A DNA stretch of 41,794 bases, taken from assembly GCA_025463905.1 (NCBI GenBank), contig JAODBJ010000147.1, positions 1 through 41,794 on the forward strand. The letters run 5' to 3'. A program made the translations under genes and the position numbers. Positions 34,348 through 41,794 of the stretch are shown here, in pieces. The notes beneath the pieces were generated by a model. That model made no database searches and was not told where the DNA came from. It saw only the letters and a list, made by a program, of their open reading frames with translations. The stretch's first letter is position 1; each line of letters starts with the position of its first letter. Origin of the DNA: Actinomycetes bacterium. Its GTDB lineage: Bacteria; Actinomycetota; Acidimicrobiia; IMCC26256; PALSA-610.

Positions 34348-35219
34348 GACCGACCGTCCTTGGCTTGGTAGAGCCTCTCGTCGGCCAGTCTCACGAGGGA
34401 GTCGAACTCGTCCGCTTCCTTCGGGCATTGTGCGACTCCGAACGAGAAGGACGGGCACTCGGTGTCGAGCCCAGGGGCGGTCCGGACGCGTTCCAGGAGC
34501 GCGGGAACCAGTTCGGGTTCGGTATTCGGAAGGATCATCGCGAATTCGTCGCCGCCGATACGCGCGGCACTGTCGCCCGAACGCAGGACCCGGCGGAACC
34601 GTTCGGCGAGGTCGCGCAGGGCGGCGTCGCCCGCGGGGTGACCGTGCTGGTCGTTGATCGCCTTCAACCCGTCGAGGTCGAGGATCACGAGCGTGAACGG
34701 CCAGCTGTACCGGTTGCTTCGGGCAATCGCCATGTCGAGCAGGCGATCGAAGCTCCGGCGGTCGTAGAGGCCGGTGAGCGGGTCGTGCCAGGCGTCGTAG
34801 CGCAACAGATCGAGGCGCAACGCCAGCACGCACAGCGAGATCACCAGTGACCGGTCGAGGCCCTGGTTCTCGATCGGCGGCTCCGTGTAGAGGCCGGGCG
34901 CGGCGGTGAGCAGCGTCTCGTCCTCCATATCGAGCGGGCGCCGCCCGGCGCGAAAGACCTGCCGCCCGAGGCCGGCTTCTTCGATGACGATGGCCGCGTC
35001 CTCGAGGCCGTACTGGGCGACCATCGCGTCGAGGGCGCGATAGATGAGCCCCAAACCGGAATCCGTGCTCGCCAAACCCTCGGCGAGCTGCGCGCTCAGG
35101 TCCCCCACTGCGATTGCCCCGTGTTCTTGCAATGCTGTTCCAGACGCGTCCGTGCGTTCGCCTGAAGCGCCCGGCAGCAGTGCTGCGAGCCCGCGCCCCA
35201 AGCCCGACTGCTGCGGCAC
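34344..35219 (-). CDS. GGDEF-domain protein (putative diguanylate cyclase) with ParB-like N-terminal motif
   Basis: DPLTGLYDRRSFDRLL, DLDGLKAINDQHGHPAGDAAL, I-site-like RSGD five residues before GGDEF (RSGDSAARIGGDEF). N-terminus MPQQSGLGRGLAALLPG; GTG start with AGGAGGGG SD. Confidence 0.9.
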   Translation of the reverse strand: MPQQSGLGRGLAALLPGASGERTDASGTALQEHGAIAVGDLSAQLAEGLASTDSGLGLIYRALDAMVAQYGLEDAAIVIEEAGLGRQVFRAGRRPLDMEDETLLTAAPGLYTEPPIENQGLDRSLVISLCVLALRLDLLRYDAWHDPLTGLYDRRSFDRLLDMAIARSNRYSWPFTLVILDLDGLKAINDQHGHPAGDAALRDLAERFRRVLRSGDSAARIGGDEFAMILPNTEPELVPALLERVRTAPGLDTECPSFSFGVAQCPKEADEFDSLVRLADERLYQAKDGRS

Positions 35220-35282
35220 AGCCGCCCCTCCTGGTTCTGTTCCGCCTTTGACTCAGCCTGCCTTGCCGTGTTCTCAGGCTGT

Positions 35283-35370
35283 ATTGCCTTCGTGAATTGC
35301 CTTCGTGACGTCCTGCCAGGTCGTCCGTATAGCTCCGTGTAGCGCCGTGTAGCTCAGTGACGTCCTGCCA
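35283..35370. repeat. Mosaic of short tandem/direct repeats upstream of argS
   Basis: ATTGCCTTCGTGA x2 perfect tandem (35283-35308); TAGCTCCGTG/TAGCGCCGTG/TAGCTCAGTG (35330-35359); GTGACGTCCTGCCA at 35305-35318 and 35357-35370. Confidence 0.9.
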
Positions 35371-35484
35371 AAGCCGTCGCTGACGTTCGCATTTCCCCCA
35401 GCCCCCAGAACATTACTTCTCCGCGCGCGCAGCGGGAAACGGACCCGGCACCCAGCGCGCGCTCAACTACGATTGTCGTTCCCG

Positions 35485-37170
35485 ATGATTCGCGACGCGC
35501 TCCAGCAGACCGTGCGCGAGGCGCTTCGTGACGCCGATCTTCCCGAGCCGGCCACGATCGTGCTCGATGTGCCGAAGCAGCGTGACCACGGCGATTTCTC
35601 CACGCCGGTAGCGCTCCAACTCGCGAAGCAGGTGGGCGCCAAGCCGCGCGATATCGCAGAGCGCATCCGCGCGGCGATCGACGCGAATGCACAGGCGTTC
35701 ATCGAGAGGGTCGAAATCGCGGGTCCGGGATTCCTGAACTTTTTTCTCGCGCCGGTCTGGTTGTCCGACACGCTGCGAGACGTGGTGCTCGCAGGCAGCG
35801 GGTTCGGACACAACGACTCGCTCGCCGGCCAGCACATCAACCTCGAGTTCGTGTCGGCGAATCCCACCGGGCCGTTGCATGCCGGCGGCGGTCGGTGGGT
35901 CGCGATGGGCGACGCGATTGCGAACCTGCTCGCGTCACAGGGCGCCGACGTACATCGCGAGTACTACCTCAACGACGCGGGCAGCCAGCTCGACATCTTC
36001 GGCGCATCGCTTTACGCGCGCTACCGCGGCGAACCGCCCCCCGACGACGGTTATCGCGGCGAGTACCTCGTCGAGATGGCGGGCCGGCTTCGTGCCGAGC
36101 TGGGCGACGACGTCACCGAGGAAGCGGCGCGTGAGTGGGGCTACCACGACATCGTCCGACAGTTGCGCGAAGACCTCGAGCGCATCGGCGTGCACTTCGA
36201 CACCTGGTTCTCCGAACGCCTGTTGCATTCGCGCGGCGACGTCGAAGATGTGCTGCGCCAGCTCGGCGAGCTCAACGTCACCTACGAGCACGACGGTGCA
36301 ACCTGGCTTCGCACCACTGATTTCGGCGATGCCCGTGACCGCGTGCTCATCCGGTCGAACGGCACCAGCACCTACCTCGCCAACGACCTCGCGTATCACC
36401 GCGACAAGTTGCGGCGCGGGTTCACGCACCTCATCGACATCTGGGGCGCCGATCACCACGGCCAGGTCAAGTCGCTGCAGTCGGGCATGCACGCACTGGG
36501 CTACGGCACTGACGACGTTCCCGAGCCGGAGGTAATCCTCGGCCAGCTCGTGCGGTTGCTGCGCGGCGGCCAGGAGGTCCGGATGTCCAAGCGCGCGGGC
36601 GACATCATCACCCTCGAAGACATCCTCGACGAAGTCGATCCCGACGTCGCGCGGATGACGTTCCTCCTGCAAGGGATCGACTCGCAGCAAACCTTCGATC
36701 TCGACGTCGTGACGGCGCAGTCGATGGAGAACCCCGTCTACTACGTGCAGTACGCGCACGCGCGGGTCGCGTCCATCGCGCGTCGTGCCGCGGAGGCGGG
36801 CATCGAGCGGCGAGCGGTCGACACCATCGACCTTTCGGTGCTGCGCCACGAACGCGAAGAAGCGCTCTTGCGTGCGCTTTCCACGTTCCCTGAGGTCGTC
36901 GCCGATTCGGCCGCAGGTCGGGCGCCGCAGAAGATGTCGACATGGGTGCGCGACTTCGCGCGTGAATTCCACGGCTTCTACCGAGACTGCCGCGTCATCT
37001 CGGACGACGACATGCTTACGCAGGCTCGGCTCTGGCTCTCCGAAGCATCTCGCATCGGCCTTGCGAACGCGTTGGCGTTGCTCGGCGTGAACGCGCCGGA
37101 TGAGATGGCGCGCCTCGACGACGACGAAGACGAAGACGAAGACGAAGACGAAACGGCACCGGCGCAATGA
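35485..37170 (+). CDS. argS: Arginyl-tRNA synthetase
   Basis: INLEFVSANPTGPLHAGGGRWVAMGDAIANLL, YYLNDAGSQLD, DIWGADHHGQVKSLQ, EVRMSKRAGDIITLEDI. Confidence 0.95.
   Translation: MIRDALQQTVREALRDADLPEPATIVLDVPKQRDHGDFSTPVALQLAKQVGAKPRDIAERIRAAIDANAQAFIERVEIAGPGFLNFFLAPVWLSDTLRDVVLAGSGFGHNDSLAGQHINLEFVSANPTGPLHAGGGRWVAMGDAIANLLASQGADVHREYYLNDAGSQLDIFGASLYARYRGEPPPDDGYRGEYLVEMAGRLRAELGDDVTEEAAREWGYHDIVRQLREDLERIGVHFDTWFSERLLHSRGDVEDVLRQLGELNVTYEHDGATWLRTTDFGDARDRVLIRSNGTSTYLANDLAYHRDKLRRGFTHLIDIWGADHHGQVKSLQSGMHALGYGTDDVPEPEVILGQLVRLLRGGQEVRMSKRAGDIITLEDILDEVDPDVARMTFLLQGIDSQQTFDLDVVTAQSMENPVYYVQYAHARVASIARRAAEAGIERRAVDTIDLSVLRHEREEALLRALSTFPEVVADSAAGRAPQKMSTWVRDFAREFHGFYRDCRVISDDDMLTQARLWLSEASRIGLANALALLGVNAPDEMARLDDDEDEDEDEDETAPAQ
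37123..37152 (+). repeat. (GACGAA)x5 hexanucleotide tandem repeat within the argS 3' end
   Basis: Encodes the DEDEDEDEDE acidic tail near the ArgS C-terminus. Confidence 0.95.
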
Positions 37171-38480
37171 CCGCGCCGATCGACCTGTCATTGCTGCCGC
37201 GCTCCGCGCGCGTCGACGCCGCGGGACGCTTGTCGATCGCGGGCGTCGACCTCGCGGGTCTGGCCGATCTCTACGGCACGCCGCTCTATGTATACGACGA
37301 AGACGAGCTGCGTGCCCGTTGCCGCGTGTACCAGAACAACTTTCCTGGCGGTGTTGCGTATGCAAGCAAGGCGTTCTTGTGTATCGCGATGGCGAAGCTC
37401 ATCGCCGAGGAAGGGTTGTCGCTCGACGTCGCGACGGGCGGCGAGCTACACGTCGCGTTGAGCGCCGGGTTCCCGGCCGAGCGCATCGAGATGCACGGCA
37501 ACAACAAGTCGGAAGACGAGCTCAGATACGCGATCGACGCGGGCGTCGCCCGAATCGTGGTCGACTCGTTCGACGAGCTCGATCGACTGGAGCGGATCGC
37601 GGACCACGACGGGAGTGTGGTTGCCGTTCACGTGCGGGTCACGCCGGGAGTCTCGGCGGATACGCATGAGCACATCGATACCGGCGCGGAGGACTCGAAG
37701 TTCGGTTTCAACCTCGCGAGCGGCGACGCGCTTGCGGCGGCGCGGCGAGCGGCGGAGAGCGACGCGCTTCACCTCACTGGTCTTCATTGCCACATCGGTT
37801 CGCAGGTGTCGCGCCTCGACGGGTTCGAACGGGCTTTGCACAAGATGGCCGTGCTGGTTCGCGAGTTCGAAGACGCGACCGGCGCCACGATCGAGGAATG
37901 CAACGTCGGCGGTGGGTTGGGCGTGCGCTACACGTCGAACGACGACCCGCCGCCGATCGAGCAGTACGCGGCCGCGTTGCACGACGCGTTCGCGAAGGCG
38001 TTGATCGACGTCGATGCGAAGTCGAAGCCGCGTTTGATGGTCGAACCCGGCCGATCGATCGCGGCACCGGCAGGGGTCACGCTCTATCGCGTGGGCACCA
38101 TCAAGCACGTGCCGGGCATCCGTACCTATGTCGCGGTCGATGGCGGGATGAGCGACAACCTCCGTCCCGTCGCCTATGGCGCGGCGTACGAAGCGTTCGT
38201 TCCCACTCGCGCCACGGCCGATCGCCCGCTCGTCGCGACCGTTGCGGGCAAGCATTGCGAGCAGGGCGACCTCCTCGTGCGCGACGCCACGCTCCCGGCC
38301 GACATCGCGGTCGGCGACGTCCTCGCCACGCCGTGCACCGGGGCGTACGGGGCCTCGATGGCGTCGAACTACAACAAAGTGACTCGCCCGGCGATCGTGT
38401 TCGTGCACGACGGCGAGTCGCGGATCGTGGTCAGGCGCGAGACTTACGACGACCTGATCCGGCTCGACGCCACGTCCTGA
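37167..38480 (+). CDS. lysA: Diaminopimelate decarboxylase
   Basis: YGTPLYVYDEDELRARCRVYQ, YASKAFLCIAMAKLIAEEGLSLDVATGGEL, HCHIGSQ, EPGRSIAAPAGVTLYRVG; ATGA overlap with argS. Confidence 0.95.
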   Translation: MTAPIDLSLLPRSARVDAAGRLSIAGVDLAGLADLYGTPLYVYDEDELRARCRVYQNNFPGGVAYASKAFLCIAMAKLIAEEGLSLDVATGGELHVALSAGFPAERIEMHGNNKSEDELRYAIDAGVARIVVDSFDELDRLERIADHDGSVVAVHVRVTPGVSADTHEHIDTGAEDSKFGFNLASGDALAAARRAAESDALHLTGLHCHIGSQVSRLDGFERALHKMAVLVREFEDATGATIEECNVGGGLGVRYTSNDDPPPIEQYAAALHDAFAKALIDVDAKSKPRLMVEPGRSIAAPAGVTLYRVGTIKHVPGIRTYVAVDGGMSDNLRPVAYGAAYEAFVPTRATADRPLVATVAGKHCEQGDLLVRDATLPADIAVGDVLATPCTGAYGASMASNYNKVTRPAIVFVHDGESRIVVRRETYDDLIRLDATS

Positions 38481-38530
38481 GCCGTCCCCTAAAGCACGCG
38501 CAGCGCCCGGCGTTCGCGAGACTGGTACTG

Positions 38531-39832
38531 ATGTCTTCCCCATCCGACCATCCTGTGTATGTCGGGCTGCTCGGGTGCGGCAACGTCGGCGCGCCGCTCG
38601 TGCAGCTGCTGTCGCGCAACGCCGATCTGATCAAAGCGCGCACCGGCGTCGAGATCGAGATCCGTCGCGTCGCGGTACACAACCTGGCAAAGGAACGCGA
38701 CGTCGAACTCCCGCACTCGGTGTTCACCAACGACGCCGACTCGGTGGTGAACGACCCGTCGATCGACGTAGTCGTGGAACTCATCGGCGGCATCGAGCCG
38801 GCCCGGTCGCTGATCCTCGCCGCGCTGAAAGCGGGCAAGCCGGTGGTGACCGGCAACAAAGAACTGCTCGCAAACGTCGGCAAGGAACTGTTCGAGGCCG
38901 CCGAAGCCGCGGGCGTGGACTTGCTGTTCGAAGCATCGGTCGCGGGCGGGATCCCGTTGATCAGGCCGTTGCGCGAGTCGCTCGCCGGTGAACGCATCAC
39001 CCGCGTGATGGGCATCGTGAACGGCACCACGAACTTCATCCTCACCCGCATGTCCGAGGAAGGATCGTCGTTCGCGGAGGCGCTCGCCGAGGCGCAGGTA
39101 CTCGGGTACGCCGAACGCGACCCGACCGCCGACATCGAAGGTTTCGACGCCGCGGCGAAAGCAGCGATCATCGGTTCGATCGCATTCGGCGCGGTCGTCG
39201 TCGCGGGCGACGTGTACCGCGAAGGCATCACCGACATCACACCCGACGACATCGCGGCGGCCGCCGAACTCGGCTACGTGGTGAAGCTCCTCGCGGTGGC
39301 TGAGGAACGCTCCGGCGCGGTCGCGGTGCGCGTGCACCCGGCGATGCTGCCGGTGGAGCACCCGTTAGCCACCGTGCGTGGTTCCTACAACGCGGTGTTC
39401 ATCGAGGGCGAGGCGGTAGGACAGCTGATGTTGCTCGGTCGTGGCGCCGGCGGGCGGCCCACGGCCTCGGCGGTGCTCGGCGACCTCATTGATGCAGTGA
39501 AGAACCTCCACCCGGCGGGGCGGGGCGCAACGTTCGGCACGCTCACGCGCAAGCCGATCCAGCCGATTGATGACATCGAGTCGCAGTTCTACGTGACGCT
39601 CGACGCGCTCGACCGTCCCGGCGTGCTGGCGACGATCGCCGGCGTGTTCGGACAGCACAAGGTGTCCATCCAGTCGATGCAGCAAAAGGGTCAGGGAGAT
39701 GAGGCTCGCTTGATCTTCGTCACGCACCTCGCTCGGGAGGCCGACCTGAGGGCGACGATGCATGAGGTGCGCGACCTCGACATCGTGAAGCACGCAGGTT
39801 CGGTTCTACGGGTGGTGGGAGGCGAGGAATGA
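38531..39832 (+). CDS. hom: Homoserine dehydrogenase
   Basis: [72 protein letters not shown]-terminal ACT-like domain. The ORF-track start at 37787 is an over-extension. Confidence 0.95.
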   Translation: MSSPSDHPVYVGLLGCGNVGAPLVQLLSRNADLIKARTGVEIEIRRVAVHNLAKERDVELPHSVFTNDADSVVNDPSIDVVVELIGGIEPARSLILAALKAGKPVVTGNKELLANVGKELFEAAEAAGVDLLFEASVAGGIPLIRPLRESLAGERITRVMGIVNGTTNFILTRMSEEGSSFAEALAEAQVLGYAERDPTADIEGFDAAAKAAIIGSIAFGAVVVAGDVYREGITDITPDDIAAAAELGYVVKLLAVAEERSGAVAVRVHPAMLPVEHPLATVRGSYNAVFIEGEAVGQLMLLGRGAGGRPTASAVLGDLIDAVKNLHPAGRGATFGTLTRKPIQPIDDIESQFYVTLDALDRPGVLATIAGVFGQHKVSIQSMQQKGQGDEARLIFVTHLAREADLRATMHEVRDLDIVKHAGSVLRVVGGEE

Positions 39833-40899
39833 GCACGGCAACGCCGCAGCCGAAGTGGCCGGGCGTGATCGAGGCCTACCGCGCCCGCCTACCGGTCTCC
39901 GCCGGGACGCCCGTTGTCACCCTGTTCGAGGGCGGCACGCCGTTGCTCGACGCGCCGCGCCTCTCGGAACGGGTCGGCGCGCGCGTCCTGCTGAAGATCG
40001 AAGGCGCGAACCCCACTGGCTCGTTCAAAGACCGTGGGATGACAGTCGCGATATCGAAGGCCGCGGAGGAGGGCGCAAAGGTCGTGGTGTGCGCGTCCAC
40101 CGGCAACACCTCGGCCTCGGCCGCGGCCTACGCGGCGCGCGCCGGCATGCTGGCCGCGGTCGTGCTCCCCGAGGGCCACGTCGCGTTGGGCAAGCTCGCG
40201 CAGGCGCTCATTCATGGCGCGCGCGTCGTGCAGGTACGGGGCAGCTTCGACGACGCGCTCGCGCTCGTCCGCCGGCTCGGCGAGCGGGGCGAGGTCACAG
40301 TGGTGAACTCCATCAACCCCCACCGCATAGAGGGTCAGAAGACGGCTGCCTACGAGATCTGTGACGTTCTCGGCGACGCACCCGACGTCCACTGCATCCC
40401 CGTTGGCAATGCGGGGAACATCACTGCGTACTGGCGTGGGTACAAGGAATACGCAATGGATGGCCTCAGCACCAAGAAACCCCGCATGCTCGGCTGGCAG
40501 GCTGCCGGTGCCGCACCGCTCGTGTCGGGCGAGCCGGTCTTGCATCCCGAGACGATCGCCACCGCGATCCGCATCGGGAACCCGGCTTCTTGGCAGGGTG
40601 CCATCGACGCGCGCGACGAGTCGGGCGGCGCGATCGGCGCCATCTCCGACACCGACATCCTCGAGGCGTACCGATTGCTCGCGTCGCTCGAAGGCGTGTT
40701 CGTGGAGCCGGCATCGGCCGCGTCGATCGCAGGCGTGATGCGCGCCGGCGCGCAGGGTCTCGTAGAAGCGGGCGAAACCGTGGTGTGCACGGTGACGGGC
40801 CATGGCTTGAAGGATCCGAACCGCGCCATCGCGGAAGTGGAAGCGGTGCCCGCGGTCGACGCGAACATCGACGCGGTGTTGCGAGAGTTGGGTTTGTGA
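39829..40899 (+). CDS. thrC: Threonine synthase
   Basis: [76 protein letters not shown]. Confidence 0.95.
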   Translation: MSTATPQPKWPGVIEAYRARLPVSAGTPVVTLFEGGTPLLDAPRLSERVGARVLLKIEGANPTGSFKDRGMTVAISKAAEEGAKVVVCASTGNTSASAAAYAARAGMLAAVVLPEGHVALGKLAQALIHGARVVQVRGSFDDALALVRRLGERGEVTVVNSINPHRIEGQKTAAYEICDVLGDAPDVHCIPVGNAGNITAYWRGYKEYAMDGLSTKKPRMLGWQAAGAAPLVSGEPVLHPETIATAIRIGNPASWQGAIDARDESGGAIGAISDTDILEAYRLLASLEGVFVEPASAASIAGVMRAGAQGLVEAGETVVCTVTGHGLKDPNRAIAEVEAVPAVDANIDAVLRELGL

Positions 40900-41615
40900 T
40901 CCGTCGCCTGGCCCGCAGTCGGCGGGCGCTGATGGCACTCACGCTCACGGTGCTCGTCGGCGCGTGCGCGTCGACGGCGGTCGTGATGAGTCGCGCCGAC
41001 GCGAAGAACACCGTCGACGATCCTGGGCTCGCCCGAGTCGCCGCCACGACCACCACGACGGCGACGCCTCACCCGACGCATTGGGCGACGACCACCACCA
41101 CCGAGCCGCTGCCGATGCCGTTCGCGGCGCCCGCCGATCCGTATGCGAACGTTCCGCTCGTACAGATCGGCACCGTCGAGATCCCCAAGATCGGGCTCAT
41201 CCATCCGATCTTCGAAGGCATCACTCTCACGGTGATCGACCACGGCCCGGGGCACTGGCCGGGGAGCGCGCTACCCGGCCATCGAGGGAACGCGGTCTTC
41301 CCGGGGCATCGCGTCACGCACACGCACCCGTTCCTCGATCTCGACCTGTTGGCGCCGGGCGACCAGGTGATCTTCCGCATGGCTGACGGCGTCTTCACCT
41401 ACGCGGTCACCGGAACCCAGATCGTGACGCCTACCGACATGTGGGTGACCGACCCGACCCCGCAGCCCACCATCACGCTGATCGCGTGCCACCCCAAGCA
41501 CAGCGCAGCGCAGCGGATCGTCGTAAAGGGCAAACTCGTCGCATCGGTCCCGAGTGCGGGTGTGGTGTCGGGCGCGCAAGATGCGGCCCGGCGCAGCGCA
41601 GCCGTCGGCATCTGA
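40896..41615 (+). CDS. Class E-like sortase
   Basis: [48 protein letters not shown], catalytic [15 protein letters not shown]-terminal hydrophobic segment and T-rich linker; GTG overlaps the thrC stop. Confidence 0.88.
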   Translation: MIRRLARSRRALMALTLTVLVGACASTAVVMSRADAKNTVDDPGLARVAATTTTTATPHPTHWATTTTTEPLPMPFAAPADPYANVPLVQIGTVEIPKIGLIHPIFEGITLTVIDHGPGHWPGSALPGHRGNAVFPGHRVTHTHPFLDLDLLAPGDQVIFRMADGVFTYAVTGTQIVTPTDMWVTDPTPQPTITLIACHPKHSAAQRIVVKGKLVASVPSAGVVSGAQDAARRSAAVGI

Positions 41616-41624
41616 GGAGCGGCC

Positions 41625-41794
41625 ATGAGCTCGCCCATTACGTCCACGACGACGCAAAAGACCCGCCCCCTCGCGCTCGTCACCGGCGCCTCGGCCGGCA
41701 TCGGCCAATCGTTCGCCCGTCTGCTCGCGCGCGACGGCTACGACCTCGTGCTCGTCGCTCGCGATTCGATGCGGCTCGACGTGCTCGCGAAACA
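41625..41794 (+). CDS. SDR-family oxidoreductase (3' truncated by window edge)
   Basis: ATG 41625 with GAGGAG SD upstream; [34 protein letters not shown]. Confidence 0.85.
   Translation, partial: MSSPITSTTTQKTRPLALVTGASAGIGQSFARLLARDGYDLVLVARDSMRLDVLAK

Noticed and set aside
35283-35370. Possible CRISPR array
   Set aside because: Repeats are 10-14 bp, mixed types and partly tandem without uniform spacers; no cas genes.
32631-35484. tRNA-Arg as an integration site for a mobile island
   Set aside because: No integrase, no att-like duplication of the tRNA 3' end seen, and flanking genes look like ordinary chromosomal content.
35869-35895. ArgS HIGH motif reads HAGG rather than HxGH
   Set aside because: As I recall, actinobacterial ArgS commonly has H(I/L)GGTRW at this site, so the variant is probably lineage-typical rather than inactivating.
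37787-38530. N-terminal extension of the homoserine dehydrogenase ORF
   Set aside because: Arg-rich out-of-frame translation of lysA; true start is ATG 38531 immediately before [12 protein letters not shown].

Overview
High-GC, actinobacterial-looking chromosomal segment of 41.8 kb. It is almost fully coding, with no rRNA, CRISPR array or recognisable transposase. From left to right: (i) the end of a branched-chain-amide/amino-acid ABC transporter with a LivH-LivM fused permease, LivG and LivF; (ii) a secreted parallel beta-helix protein whose Shine-Dalgarno (SD) sequence is complementary to an upstream arm; (iii) a minus-strand set of a BNR-propeller protein, a MoaD/ThiS-like protein ending in Gly-Gly, a small membrane protein and a ferritin-like protein; (iv) a GNAT-like protein, a TauD-type dioxygenase, a Rieske oxygenase and an MFS transporter; (v) a tightly coupled run of a creatininase-family hydrolase, a GlnT/GMAS-like glutamine-synthetase homologue, a PuuD-like amidotransferase, an SDR, an isochorismatase-family hydrolase and an Opp/Dpp ABC transporter with a fused double ATPase; (vi) two metallo-beta-lactamase (MBL)-fold hydrolases; (vii) an allophanate hydrolase, a urea/guanidine carboxylase and two DUF1989 proteins (guanidine/urea catabolism) with a divergent TetR regulator; (viii) a quinone oxidoreductase, a VOC-like protein, a methyltransferase, tRNA-Arg(CCG), a GT2 glycosyltransferase and a GGDEF protein with a ParB-like N-terminal motif; (ix) argS-lysA-hom-thrC followed by a class E-like sortase and a truncated SDR. 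The most interesting points are the putative gamma-glutamyl-amide/amidohydrolase operon next to the guanidine module, the ParB-like N-terminus on the GGDEF protein, a pair of dispersed ~54-bp palindromic elements, the SD-sequestering hairpin, and an insertion in the ABC ATPase. All family assignments were made by eye from motifs; no searches were run.
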